Below are positions 1-9,151 of a stretch of 64,000 nucleotides of DNA, in pieces. Position 1 is the first letter of the stretch. Each line of letters opens with the position of its first letter. The notes under the pieces are model-generated. The model did not search any database, was not told the origin of the DNA, and saw only the letters and a list, made by a program, of their open reading frames with translations. This stretch comes from Albirhodobacter sp042466415. Lineage in GTDB: Bacteria; Pseudomonadota; Alphaproteobacteria; Rhodobacterales; Rhodobacteraceae. The position numbers and the translations under genes are program-made. The stretch spans positions 1,612,001 through 1,676,000 of the forward strand of contig NZ_JAXHCH010000002.1 in NCBI RefSeq assembly GCF_042466415.1, given 5' to 3'.

Positions 1-650
1 GTTTCCTCGTTCGGTTCGTATTCGTAGGAGGCATCGGAAGATGCCGCCGCGGAATCGAACGTCGCAGGAATGATCTGCTGCGCGGTCGGGATCTGCGAGA
101 TCACGTTTTCGAAGCGAGCAAAGAAGATCGTTGCCACATCGAAATCACCGGCATCAAAGCGCGTGAAGATATCGCGAGCGATATCCTGCGCGTTGACATA
201 GCCAATGCGTTTGACCTCGGAGAGATCGACATGGCCGACCAGATACTGGCTAAAATCGCGGCGAAGAGCATCACGGCCCTTCTTGCCGACGGTGAGAATT
301 TTCACCGTTTTTCCTTTCGCCAGCAGCTCGGTCGCCCGTGCCTTTGCCAGTTTCGCGATGTTGCCGTTAAAGCCACCGCAAAGCCCGCGCTCACCGGTCA
401 TGACCACCAAAAGGTGGGTCTGATCCGAGCCCGTCCCGGCCAAAAGCCGGGGCGCGCTATCAGAGCCGCCAACCGAGGCAGCAAGCCCCGTCATGACAGC
501 CGTCATGCGCTCGGCGTAAGGCCGAGCGTTTTCAGCGGCTTCTTGGGCGCGACGGAGTTTAGCCGCCGCGACCATTTGCATCGCTTTCGTGATCTTCCGC
601 GTATTTTTAACGCTTTGGATCCGGTTTTTTAGGTCCTTAAGGCTAGGCAT
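1..650 (-). CDS. atpG: ATP synthase F1 gamma subunit, 3' part missing
   Basis: Central rotor shaft of the F1 ATP synthase, coupling proton flow through Fo to catalysis in alpha3beta3. The N-terminus reads MPSLKDLKNRIQSVKNTRKI, followed by a TKAMQMVAAAKLRRA stretch, the conserved N-terminal helix of the gamma family. The frame stays open from the ATG at 650 to the window edge, giving 216 codons of a protein usually near 290 residues, so the C-terminal helix lies outside. It follows atpA by 20 bp, the third gene of an atpHAG order. Identity is secure; only the end is unseen. Confidence 0.95.
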   Translation of the reverse strand, partial: MPSLKDLKNRIQSVKNTRKITKAMQMVAAAKLRRAQEAAENARPYAERMTAVMTGLAASVGGSDSAPRLLAGTGSDQTHLLVVMTGERGLCGGFNGNIAKLAKARATELLAKGKTVKILTVGKKGRDALRRDFSQYLVGHVDLSEVKRIGYVNAQDIARDIFTRFDAGDFDVATIFFARFENVISQIPTAQQIIPATFDSAAASSDASYEYEPNEE

Positions 651-670
651 GTCCCCGTCCTTTCAGGCGA

Positions 671-2200
671 TTACGCGAAGGTCTTGGCGAATTCTTCGAT
701 CGCAGCTTTCAGCTTGTCTTCAGCTTCACCCTTGATCTTCGGATCTTCTTTGGTCAGCCACTCAAGGATGTCTTTGCGTGCGCCGCGCAGGTGCGCCAGA
801 AGGCCCTGCTCGAAACGTGCAACATCTTTAACTGGCAGAGCATCGAGGAAGCCCTTGGTGCCTGCGAAGATCACAGCGACGATTTCCGCGTTGGTGAGCG
901 GCGCGTATTGCGGCTGCTTCATCAACTCGGTGAGGCGTGCGCCACGGTTCAGCAGCTTTTGCGTTGCGGCATCGAGATCCGAACCGAACTGAGCGAAAGC
1001 AGCCATCTCGCGGTACTGAGCGAGCTCCAGTTTCACCGGACCAGCAACCGATTTCATCGAGTTGGTTTGAGCCGACGAACCCACGCGCGAAACCGACAGA
1101 CCGGTGTTCACTGCGGGACGGATCCCTTGGTAGAAGAGTTCGGTTTCCAAGAAGATCTGGCCGTCGGTGATCGAGATCACGTTGGTCGGAATAAACGCGG
1201 AAACGTCGCCGCCTTGGGTTTCAATGATCGGCAGAGCCGTCAACGAGCCCGAGCCGTATTCTTCATTGAGCTTTGCCGAACGTTCCAACAACCGCGAGTG
1301 AAGGTAGAAAACGTCGCCTGGGTAAGCTTCACGGCCCGGCGGGCGACGCAGAAGCAAGGACATCTGGCGATAAGACACAGCTTGCTTCGAGAGGTCATCA
1401 TAGATGATCAAAGCGTGCTGGCCGTTGTCGCGGTAGTATTCCGCCATTGCAGTCGCGGAGTAAGGCGCGAGGAACTGCATCGGTGCCGGATCGGACGCGG
1501 TTGCGGCGATCACGGTGGTGTAGGCGATTGCGCCGGTTTCTTCGAGCTTTTTCACAAGCTGAGCAACCGTCGAACGCTTTTGACCGATTGCAACGTAGAA
1601 GCAATGCAGTTTGTTGTCAGGGTTCGCGTTGTTGTACGATGCCTGGTTCAGAATGGTGTCGAGCGCGATTGCGGTCTTGCCTGTCTGACGGTCACCGATG
1701 ATCAATTCACGCTGGCCACGGCCAACCGGGATCATTGCGTCAACCGACTTGAGGCCGGTCGCCATTGGCTCATGCACCGATTTACGCGGGATGATGCCTG
1801 GTGCTTTGGAATCTGCCACGCGGCGTTCGGTCGACTCGATTGCGCCTTTGCCGTCGATCGGGTTACCCAGACCGTCAACTACGCGGCCGAGAAGGCCCGG
1901 ACCAACCGGAACGTCCACGATCGAGTTGGTGCGCTTAACAACGTCACCTTCTTTGATGTCGCGGTCGGCGCCGAAGATAACGATACCAACGTTGTCGGTC
2001 TCTAGGTTGAGTGCCATCCCGCGGATACCACCGGGGAATTCGACCATCTCACCGGCCTGGACGTTATCGAGCCCGTGAACGCGCGCGATACCATCACCGA
2101 CGGAGAGCACACGCCCCACTTCGGCGACTTGGGCGTCCTGCCCAAAATTCTTGATCTGCTCCTTGAGGATAGCAGAAATTTCGGCTGCTTGGATGCCCAT
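671..2200 (-). CDS. atpA: ATP synthase F1 alpha subunit
   Basis: Non-catalytic nucleotide-binding subunit of F1 on the cytoplasmic face of the membrane. The 509-residue product has the usual family length. The Walker A motif GDRQTGKT lies near residue 170, and the downstream ALIIYDDLSKQAVSYRQMSL and PGREAYPGDVFYLHSRLLER regions are classic AtpA signatures. The ATG overlaps the atpH stop by one base (TAATG), implying translational coupling. The last residues KTFA and the short gap to atpG are as expected for an atpHAGDC operon. Confidence 0.98.
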   Translation of the reverse strand: MGIQAAEISAILKEQIKNFGQDAQVAEVGRVLSVGDGIARVHGLDNVQAGEMVEFPGGIRGMALNLETDNVGIVIFGADRDIKEGDVVKRTNSIVDVPVGPGLLGRVVDGLGNPIDGKGAIESTERRVADSKAPGIIPRKSVHEPMATGLKSVDAMIPVGRGQRELIIGDRQTGKTAIALDTILNQASYNNANPDNKLHCFYVAIGQKRSTVAQLVKKLEETGAIAYTTVIAATASDPAPMQFLAPYSATAMAEYYRDNGQHALIIYDDLSKQAVSYRQMSLLLRRPPGREAYPGDVFYLHSRLLERSAKLNEEYGSGSLTALPIIETQGGDVSAFIPTNVISITDGQIFLETELFYQGIRPAVNTGLSVSRVGSSAQTNSMKSVAGPVKLELAQYREMAAFAQFGSDLDAATQKLLNRGARLTELMKQPQYAPLTNAEIVAVIFAGTKGFLDALPVKDVARFEQGLLAHLRGARKDILEWLTKEDPKIKGEAEDKLKAAIEEFAKTFA

Positions 2201-2760
2201 TATCCGACCTCTTTCATGGCGTTCTTGAGTGATGCCAGTTTCGAAGCGACCGAGGTGTCGACCATCTTCGAGCCCAGCTTTACAATCATGCCGCCAATGA
2301 GAGATTCATCAACAGCAAGGTTAAGTTTTACAGTTTTACCCGTTTGTTTTGCGAGTACGCCCGCGAGCTTGTCGGCTTGTGCCGCAGTCAGCTCGGTGGC
2401 GGCAGTGACATCCGCGGTCACCTCGCCTTTCGCATCCGCGATCATCCCTTGCAGGCTTGTCACCAGCGCAGGAAGCGCGAACAGGCGGCGATTGCTTGCC
2501 ATGAGACGAAGCGTGCTGGCGAGCGTATCGCCCAGCCCCATCTTGGCAGCAATCGCGCCGATAGCCGCCGATTGATCATCGCGCGAATAAAGCGGCGATG
2601 TCATCAGATCACGAAGTTCGGACGAGCTTGAGACAACTCCACGCAATGCGTCGAGATCCTTTTCAAGCGCGTCGAGCCCGTTGGCCTCACGCGAAATTTC
2701 AAAAACAGCCGTCGCATAGCGCGCGGCGATGCTTGCGGAAATCGAAGCTGGTTCGGACAC
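2200..2760 (-). CDS. atpH: ATP synthase F1 delta subunit (OSCP)
   Basis: Peripheral-stalk subunit joining F1 to the b subunits. I chose the GTG at 2760, preceded by GGAAGG about nine bases upstream; it gives a 186-residue protein starting VSEPASISASIAARYATAVF, the usual family start and length. The frame stays open upstream to 2838, but that extension is atypical. The C-terminal part has the family pattern DESLIGGMIVKLGSKMVDTS. First gene of the operon; its stop overlaps the atpA start. Confidence 0.95.
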   Translation of the reverse strand: MSEPASISASIAARYATAVFEISREANGLDALEKDLDALRGVVSSSSELRDLMTSPLYSRDDQSAAIGAIAAKMGLGDTLASTLRLMASNRRLFALPALVTSLQGMIADAKGEVTADVTAATELTAAQADKLAGVLAKQTGKTVKLNLAVDESLIGGMIVKLGSKMVDTSVASKLASLKNAMKEVG

Positions 2761-3430
2761 GTCCACCCTTCCGATATCATCTTGCCTAAGGCTCCCGAGA
2801 CGAAGACTCTTCCTCGCATCAGGCCGAAGGCCCCCCAATGACGTTCGGGGCCTCCGAACGCGTCAATCGGGGGAGCATGTAGCAGAGGTATGAATGCCTC
2901 GCAACACTCTCAGACAACAGAATGTGAACTGAACACCCTCAAATCGCACTTCAGGCGACAAGATCGGGCACTGGGGACGGGAAATAGGCAGTCGGGGCGC
3001 CAAAACGCGCATTTGAGGGGAGGAAACGCGCGAAATGGAACGTTGTCGAGAGGTGTAAACTTGCTGCACTGCCGCATGAGGCGGGCGTCTCGGCGGAGTT
3101 TACGGCATCTCGGCCCGGATCCTCCGCCCGACGAGCAGAATCGCTTCGTGGGAAAAGCCCAACATTTACACGACGATTCTGCGTCGTCCCCGATCACTGA
3201 CGTGGCAGGGCGGGCGTGCCGAGCACCTGCAGCAACCCCGCCCCACCGTGACCTGCGTCACTTCGCCGCAGGGCTATCGACTTACGCGCAAAAAGCCGGA
3301 GATCATGGCCGCCCGCGACGGGCTGCGCAGGGGGATGCCTGCAGGCGCTCATCGGAGCAGACGCGCGAGAGAGTCGCGCAGTGCTGCATCGTCGACGCGC
3401 GAGAACCGGCGCGTCGCAGCGCGGACGCCC
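2761..3430. other. Long non-coding stretch upstream of the atp operon
   Basis: About 670 bp with no reading frame whose product resembles a known family or shows convincing protein-like composition on either strand. The frames present are arginine- and proline-rich and overlap one another. It must hold the atp operon promoter. A TTGACG-like sequence on the minus strand (2860-2865) is visible, but I see no convincing matched -10 element. It may also hold a gene remnant too degraded to recognise. Confidence 0.5.
2828..2853 (-). promoter_or_regulatory. Hairpin in the presumed atp operon leader
   Basis: Perfect 7-bp inverted repeat AGGCCCC/GGGGCCT with a 12-base loop, about 70 bases upstream of the atpH start. 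No run of T follows on either strand, so a leader or mRNA-stability element is more likely than a terminator. The role is inferred from position only. Confidence 0.3.
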
Positions 3431-4210
3431 TCAAGTCCGGCGCGACCCTGACAAACCCGCCTCGGGGCGTGGCTTGGCCATCCCCTCCAAGACGGATAGC
3501 GGAGAGCGCACCGAAACCCCAAGCCCCGGCCTGCGTGGCGCGTGGATTTGCTTGGACACCTCCAACATAACGACACCTGCGGCGAGGAAGGCGGGGATCT
3601 TCTGGCCAATGCTTTCCCAAAGCGCGGCAGAGCGTAGCCAGAACCTGCGCTGCGATGGCGGGATGAACAGCGCCGCCGCTTGGCGTTCAGGCACAAACCC
3701 CGCCCTTCGCGCCTGCGCGTCCAGCTGACCAAGGGTATAGGGCCGCCCGAAGCCGAACGGAGTCGTCTCCCGCGGCGCCCAGAGCCCCGTGCGCGATGGC
3801 ACGATGATCAACGCGCGCCCCCCCGGCCCCAGCACCCGCCAGGCCTCCGCCATCAGATCATCCGATTGCTCGGAGGTCTCCAACCCGTGCATCATGATGA
3901 GACGATCCGCGAAGCCCGTCTCCAAAGGCCAGCTTGCCTCCTCGCACAGAACCGAAACGTTGGGCATCCCTGCGGGCCATGGCATAACCCCTTGCTGGGC
4001 GGGCATCAGCCCGATGACACGGCGGGAATGGGCAAGGTAGGGCCGCAAAAGCGGCACAGCGAACCCGAATCCCGCGATGGTTTGCCCCGCAACATCCCCC
4101 GCCCCCGCAGGCCACATTCGCACGACCTGATCGCGGATCGCCTTTTGCGCCGCGCGGCCCAGCTGTGTGCGGTAATAGAAGTTTCTCAGGTCCAGAACGT
4201 CGAGATGCAT
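3431..4210 (-). CDS. Class I SAM-dependent methyltransferase
   Basis: Predicted SAM-dependent methyltransferase of the Methyltransf_11 type, substrate unknown. The ATG at 4210 gives 259 residues starting MHLDVLDLRNFYYRTQLGRA; an in-frame ATG at 4228 is an alternative adding six residues. The glycine-rich motif I is weak (TIAGFGFAVPLLRPY), but the central DRLIMMHGLETSEQSDDLM and EAWRVLGPGGRALIIVPSR segments match methyltransferase motifs II and III. It is divergent from gloB with about 60 bp between starts. Fairly sure of the fold, not of the reaction. Confidence 0.75.
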   Translation of the reverse strand: MHLDVLDLRNFYYRTQLGRAAQKAIRDQVVRMWPAGAGDVAGQTIAGFGFAVPLLRPYLAHSRRVIGLMPAQQGVMPWPAGMPNVSVLCEEASWPLETGFADRLIMMHGLETSEQSDDLMAEAWRVLGPGGRALIIVPSRTGLWAPRETTPFGFGRPYTLGQLDAQARRAGFVPERQAAALFIPPSQRRFWLRSAALWESIGQKIPAFLAAGVVMLEVSKQIHAPRRPGLGVSVRSPLSVLEGMAKPRPEAGLSGSRRT

Positions 4211-4273
4211 TGCGCGCGCGGGTTCCATAGGTGAAGGTTGCTCTCCACCATACGCAAAACAATCCGGAAGACC

Positions 4274-5041
4274 ATGCCTGTCGAACTCGTCACGATCCCC
4301 TGCCTCAAGGACAATTACGCCTATCTGATCCATGATGGCGGCACTGAAACCGTCACGCTCATCGATGCGCCGGAAGCGGCCCCTATTCTCGCCGTCTTGT
4401 TCGAGCGGGGATGGAAGCTGAGCCATATCCTCATTACGCATCATCACAGCGATCACACCGACGGCGTCCCCATGTTGGAGGCAGCCACCGGTGCACGTGT
4501 GATCGGCGCGGCGGCGGATGCGCATCGCTTACCGCCCCTGACCGAACAGGTCACTGTGGGGGAGGCTTTCCACGTCGGCATGGATGAGGTTCAGGTGGTG
4601 GATGTGCCGGGCCATACATTGGGACATGTCGCCTACCATTTCGCCCGCGCAGGCTTGGTCTTCACGGGCGATAGTTTGATGAGTTGGGGATGCGGGCGTC
4701 TGTTTGAAGGCACGCCGGAGGATATGTTCACCGCACTGGGGCGCCTGAGCGCCCTGCCCGATGAGACGGTGATATGCTCAGGCCATGAGTATACCGAAGC
4801 CAACGGCCGGTTCGCCTTGTCGATTGAGCCGAATAACCCTGCCCTTCTCGAACGGATGGACCGCGTGAAAGCCCTGCGCGCGCAGGGAAAGCCGACGGTC
4901 CCGGTCACGCTGAAAGAAGAGCGCGCGACGAACCCTTACCTGCGTTGCCACGAGCCCGCCCTCGCAGCGGCGCTTGGGATGGAAGGCGCGACACCGCTTG
5001 AGGTGTTCACGGAGACGCGCGCGCGCAAGGATCGGTTCTAA
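4274..5041 (+). CDS. gloB: Hydroxyacylglutathione hydrolase (glyoxalase II)
   Basis: Hydrolyses S-lactoylglutathione to lactate and glutathione in methylglyoxal detoxification. The 255-residue product has the metallo-beta-lactamase metal motif THHHSDHTDG, then GHTLGHVAYH, TGDSLMSWGCGRLFEG and the family-specific CSGHEYTEANGRF, ending with the NPYLRC glutathione-site motif. The start is the ATG giving MPVELVTIPCLKDNYAYLIH; the open frame extends upstream to 4238 but would overlap the divergent methyltransferase promoter. Confidence 0.95.
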   Translation: MPVELVTIPCLKDNYAYLIHDGGTETVTLIDAPEAAPILAVLFERGWKLSHILITHHHSDHTDGVPMLEAATGARVIGAAADAHRLPPLTEQVTVGEAFHVGMDEVQVVDVPGHTLGHVAYHFARAGLVFTGDSLMSWGCGRLFEGTPEDMFTALGRLSALPDETVICSGHEYTEANGRFALSIEPNNPALLERMDRVKALRAQGKPTVPVTLKEERATNPYLRCHEPALAAALGMEGATPLEVFTETRARKDRF

Positions 5042-5052
5042 ACGCGAGAGAT

Positions 5053-6447
5053 TTAGGACGTCGCAGGGGGCGCCGGCGGCGCGGCGCCCTGATTGGCCTC
5101 AGTTTCGCGTGCCTGCGCCTCTGCCGCGCGTTTTTGGCGCAGCGCATCCGCGATGAACAGACGCGAAAGCGCGTGGTAGAGCGGCTCGGGCGCAACAAAG
5201 CGCGACACGCCATGCCCCAGCATCGCCGCCGCCATAATCGGCACGACATTGTCGTGATTGCCGGTCATTTCAAAAATGATCACGAAGGCGGTCATCGGTG
5301 CTTGCGTCACGCCTGCGAAATACCCCGCCATCCCCAACAAAGCCGCCATCGCGATATCCTCATTCAGCAGCACGCCGATGGAGGAACCGAGCGACGCCCC
5401 GACCGTAAGAGAGGGCGCAAACAAACCGCCCGGAATCCCAGAAACAGTCGCAGCGAGTGTTGCGATCAGTTTGGCGATGAACAGGGTCACAGGCGCGGCG
5501 TCGCCCTCAATGACGGAATGGGCCTGCTCGTACCCCGTCCCGAAGGTCGCGCCGCCGTAAGCCACGCCGATCACGGCAGAAATCACGCCCGCACCGAATG
5601 CGATCAAAAGCGAACGACGCAAGGGATCAGCGGCGCGCCAGCGGCGGAACTGGCGCGTAAGCGCGATCGTCCAGCGCGAGAACCATCCACCCAACAGCCC
5701 GCCCAACAGCCCGCAGGCGAGAACCAAGATCCCGTTATCAGGGAAGGTCACTTGCACATCCGTAACCCCGAAATAGGTGTAGCTTCCGAACAACCAGAGC
5801 GAGGAGACGCCCGCGATCACAACCGCCGACAAGACCACCCCGTTCGAGCGCACATGGTACGAGCGGCTCAACTCTTCAATCGCGAACACGATGCCCGCGA
5901 GGGGCGTGTTGAACGCCGCTGATACCCCCGCCGCCGATCCTGCTAAGATGAGGCCGCGCGCGTGCTTCATACCGCCGAGGCTGGCAGATTGCAGCATGAT
6001 CGCCGCCGCGACTTGTACGGTCGGGCCTTCGCGGCCGATCGATGCGCCGCACCCCATGCCGAACACCGTCATCACGATTTTACCGACGGCAAGCTTTAGC
6101 GAAAGCAGCTTCGAGAGATCACCCTTGATCCCAATATGTCGCGCGGCAATCGCTTGGGGAATACCTGAGCCTTGGGCCCCGGGAAACCAGCGGATCGCCG
6201 CCCATGCCAAAAGAACAAATCCGATCGGCGTGATCAGCAAGGGGAGCCACGCGCGCCCCGAACCCGTGGTAATCCGCATAAAGAAATGCTGCGCCTCGTC
6301 GGCCGCAAGGGCAAAGCCCGCCGAAATCGCGCCAATGGCCAATGCACCAATCCAGAACACCAAGCGAGACTTCCACAGCCGTGGCGACCGCATGAGTGCA
6401 CGCGAGCGGCGCACCGTTGCCATGCGAGAAATCCTGAACGGGCCCAT
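5053..6447 (-). CDS. ClC-family chloride channel or chloride/proton antiporter
   Basis: Polytopic inner-membrane protein of 464 residues moving chloride, possibly in exchange for protons. The family pore motifs are in order: GSGIPQ, then GREGPTVQVA carrying the gating glutamate, and GIPGGLFAPSLTVGASLG. An N-terminal basic stretch precedes a first hydrophobic helix. No CBS domains follow. It converges on gloB with an 11-bp gap. Channel versus antiporter cannot be settled from what I can read. Confidence 0.92.
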   Translation of the reverse strand: MGPFRISRMATVRRSRALMRSPRLWKSRLVFWIGALAIGAISAGFALAADEAQHFFMRITTGSGRAWLPLLITPIGFVLLAWAAIRWFPGAQGSGIPQAIAARHIGIKGDLSKLLSLKLAVGKIVMTVFGMGCGASIGREGPTVQVAAAIMLQSASLGGMKHARGLILAGSAAGVSAAFNTPLAGIVFAIEELSRSYHVRSNGVVLSAVVIAGVSSLWLFGSYTYFGVTDVQVTFPDNGILVLACGLLGGLLGGWFSRWTIALTRQFRRWRAADPLRRSLLIAFGAGVISAVIGVAYGGATFGTGYEQAHSVIEGDAAPVTLFIAKLIATLAATVSGIPGGLFAPSLTVGASLGSSIGVLLNEDIAMAALLGMAGYFAGVTQAPMTAFVIIFEMTGNHDNVVPIMAAAMLGHGVSRFVAPEPLYHALSRLFIADALRQKRAAEAQARETEANQGAAPPAPPATS

Positions 6448-6817
6448 GATGCTCCCTGCCTATCGCTACCCCTCCCCCTTGGACCCTCAGCCACCACATT
6501 TCAACCCGCGGGACCGGGATTCTTTCGGGTTTTCAGCGGCAGCTTGCTTGCATCACGGTCCGGCGCCCAAATCCTGCACCACGCTCCCACCGCATCCGGC
6601 GACCAAACCCTATTTGCATAAAATTTATGCATCCCCTCTTTTGGTCTCGTTCTCGCGTGCTTAGATTGATCCAGAACAAGAAACTTGGTGCGTTCACGCG
6701 GTCGCGAACACAAAATGTTCGATTTCCCCTTGAACCTACGCCCAATCCACCGAACTTTAACCATATGGGGTCACGCTCGATGACGGGTGAAACGCCCCCG
6801 TAAGGAAAGGAGCCGCC
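6448..6817. other. Divergent intergenic region between the ClC gene and clpA
   Basis: A 370-bp spacer between divergent genes. It holds a perfect AT-rich palindrome (6615-6631) and a strong ribosome-binding sequence (AAGGAAAGGAG) ahead of clpA. I see no clpS-like frame. A CTTGAA at 6729 and CCATAT at 6761 resemble heat-shock promoter halves, but their 26-base spacing is too long for a confident call. Confidence 0.45.
6615..6631. promoter_or_regulatory. Perfect 17-nt palindrome, candidate operator
   Basis: TGCATAAA and TTTATGCA flank a single central A, giving eight-base arms with no mismatch in an otherwise GC-rich genome. It lies about 185 bp upstream of clpA and about 170 bp upstream of the ClC gene. 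The symmetry suggests a dimeric regulator, which I cannot name. Confidence 0.4.
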
Positions 6818-9151
6818 ATGCCTTCGTTTTCGACTTCGCTCGAACAAGCAATCCACGGTGCTCTCGCGCTCGCCAACGCGCGGCGCCACGAGCTCGCAAC
6901 GCTTGAGCATCTCTTGCTCTCGTTGATCGACGAGCCCGATGCCAGCCGCGTCATGCGCGCATGTTCCGTTGATATTGAGGAACTGCGCAAAACGCTGACG
7001 GATCACATTGACGAAGATCTCGCGACGTTGATTACCGACGTCGAGGGGTCCGAGGCGGTGCCTACAGCCGCATTCCAGCGCGTGATCCAACGTGCCGCCA
7101 TCCATGTACAATCGTCTGGTCGGAACGAGGTGACGGGTGCAAATGTGCTCGTCGCGATCTTCGCAGAGCGTGAAAGCAACGCCGCATACTTCCTGCAAGA
7201 GCAGGACATGACACGCTATGACGCGGTCAACTTCATCGCGCACGGTGTCGCGAAAGATCCGGAATTCGGCGAAGCCCGCCCCGTCTTGGGCGCGGAGGAT
7301 GAAACGCATTCCGAAAATAAAAGCGGCGCAGCAGGGTCGGGCGGCGAGGAAAAAGAATCCGCGCTGTCGAAATATTGCGTCGATTTGAATGCCAAATCCG
7401 TCAAGGGGGACATCGACCCGCTGATTGGTCGCGAGGAGGAAGTCGAGCGCGCGATTCAGGTTCTGTGCCGTCGGCGTAAAAACAACCCGATTCTCGTAGG
7501 CGACCCGGGCGTGGGCAAGACCGCAATTGCGGAGGGTTTGGCCCTGAAAATCTCGCGCGGCGAGACGCCCGAGATTTTGTCAAAGACGACAATCTTCTCC
7601 CTCGATATGGGCGCGCTGTTGGCGGGTACGCGGTATCGGGGCGATTTCGAAGAGCGCTTGAAGGCTGTCGTCAAAGAGCTTGAAGATCACCCTGATGCGG
7701 TGCTGTTCATCGATGAAATCCACACAGTTATCGGCGCGGGCTCGACATCCGGCGGCGCTATGGATGCGTCGAACCTGCTCAAGCCTGCGTTGTCGGGCGG
7801 CAAGCTGCGGTGCATGGGGTCGACGACGTACAAGGAGTTCCGTCAGCATTTCGAAAAGGATCGCGCGCTTGCTCGCCGGTTCCAGAAAATCGACGTAAAC
7901 GAGCCTTCTGTCGGGGATTCCGTCAAAATCCTTATGGGGTTGAAACCGTATTTCGAGAAGCATCACGATATTCGGTACACGAATGATGCGATCAAATCTG
8001 CGGTAGAGTTGGCCGCGCGCTATGTGCATGACCGCAAACTGCCCGATAAGGCAATTGACGTGATTGACGAAGCTGGCGCCGCGCAACATCTCCTGCCCGA
8101 AAGCCGTAAGCGCAAAACGATCGGGCCGAAAGAAATCGAGGCTGTTGTCGCGAAAATCGCGCGGATTCCGCCGAAGAATGTTTCGAAAGACGATGCCGAG
8201 GTGCTTCGCGATCTTGAGAAGTCGCTCAAACGTGTTGTCTTCGGACAAGATAAGGCGATTGAGGCGCTCTCGTCAGCGATCAAGCTCGCACGGGCGGGGT
8301 TGCGCGAGCCGGAGAAGCCCATCGGAAACTACCTGTTCGCGGGGCCAACGGGCGTCGGCAAAACCGAGGTCGCCAAACAACTGGCCGACACATTGGGCGT
8401 TGAGCTTCTGCGCTTCGATATGTCGGAATACATGGAGAAACACGCGGTTTCTCGCCTGATCGGCGCGCCTCCAGGCTATGTTGGGTTTGATCAGGGCGGC
8501 ATGTTAACCGATGGCATTGACCAGCATCCGCACTGCGTTCTTTTGCTGGACGAGATGGAAAAAGCCCATCCGGACGTCTACAATATTTTGTTGCAAGTGA
8601 TGGATCACGGGAAGCTGACGGATCATAACGGTCGTACAGTCGACTTCCGGAACGTGATTTTGATCATGACGTCGAATGCGGGCGCGGCCGAGCAAGCCAA
8701 ATCGGCCATCGGTTTCGGACGGGACCGTCGCGAAGGCGAGGATACCGCCGCGATCGAGCGGACCTTCACACCCGAATTCCGCAACCGTCTGGACGCGGTG
8801 GTTTCCTTCGGGCCTCTGCCACGTGAGGTCATCTTGAAAGTTGTCGATAAGTTTGTGCTCCAACTCGAAGCGCAACTGATTGATCGCAACGTGCATATTG
8901 ATTTGACGCCGGAAGCGGCCGAATGGTTGGCCGAGAAAGGCTATGATGCGCGGATGGGGGCGCGGCCTCTCGGACGCGTCATTCAAGAGAACATCAAAAA
9001 GCCGCTCGCGGAGGAGCTGCTGTTCGGCAAATTGATGAAGGGCGGCGTTGCGAAGATTACCGTGAAGGACGACGCACTCAAAATCGAGGTGCAAGAGCCG
9101 CAAAAAGCACGGCTTTCGAGTAAAAAGCCGCCGCTCCTGACTGCGGACTAA
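6818..9151 (+). CDS. clpA: ATP-dependent Clp protease ATP-binding subunit ClpA
   Basis: AAA+ unfoldase that feeds substrates to ClpP in the cytoplasm. The 777-residue protein has an N-terminal Clp repeat domain (about 1-140), a linker rich in Gly/Glu/Ser, a first AAA module with GDPGVGKT at 228-235 and VLFIDEIH, and a second with GPTGVGKT near 510 and LLLDEMEKAHPDV. There is no ClpB-type coiled-coil insert. SAIGFGRDRR supplies the IGF loop that docks on ClpP. clpS is not adjacent. The stop overlaps the next start (TAATG). Confidence 0.96.
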   Translation: MPSFSTSLEQAIHGALALANARRHELATLEHLLLSLIDEPDASRVMRACSVDIEELRKTLTDHIDEDLATLITDVEGSEAVPTAAFQRVIQRAAIHVQSSGRNEVTGANVLVAIFAERESNAAYFLQEQDMTRYDAVNFIAHGVAKDPEFGEARPVLGAEDETHSENKSGAAGSGGEEKESALSKYCVDLNAKSVKGDIDPLIGREEEVERAIQVLCRRRKNNPILVGDPGVGKTAIAEGLALKISRGETPEILSKTTIFSLDMGALLAGTRYRGDFEERLKAVVKELEDHPDAVLFIDEIHTVIGAGSTSGGAMDASNLLKPALSGGKLRCMGSTTYKEFRQHFEKDRALARRFQKIDVNEPSVGDSVKILMGLKPYFEKHHDIRYTNDAIKSAVELAARYVHDRKLPDKAIDVIDEAGAAQHLLPESRKRKTIGPKEIEAVVAKIARIPPKNVSKDDAEVLRDLEKSLKRVVFGQDKAIEALSSAIKLARAGLREPEKPIGNYLFAGPTGVGKTEVAKQLADTLGVELLRFDMSEYMEKHAVSRLIGAPPGYVGFDQGGMLTDGIDQHPHCVLLLDEMEKAHPDVYNILLQVMDHGKLTDHNGRTVDFRNVILIMTSNAGAAEQAKSAIGFGRDRREGEDTAAIERTFTPEFRNRLDAVVSFGPLPREVILKVVDKFVLQLEAQLIDRNVHIDLTPEAAEWLAEKGYDARMGARPLGRVIQENIKKPLAEELLFGKLMKGGVAKITVKDDALKIEVQEPQKARLSSKKPPLLTAD

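Noticed and set aside
791..2005. 404-codon plus-strand frame inside atpA
   Set aside because: Entirely antisense to atpA, whose identity is certain; the product has no family resemblance.
2890..3570. Long plus-strand open frame of about 226 codons upstream of the atp operon
   Set aside because: Its product is Arg/Pro-rich, overlaps other equally long frames on both strands and runs into the methyltransferase gene; typical of chance frames in GC-rich DNA.
6729..6766. Heat-shock (RpoH) promoter upstream of clpA
   Set aside because: CTTGAA and CCATAT are present but 26 bases apart, well outside the usual spacing.
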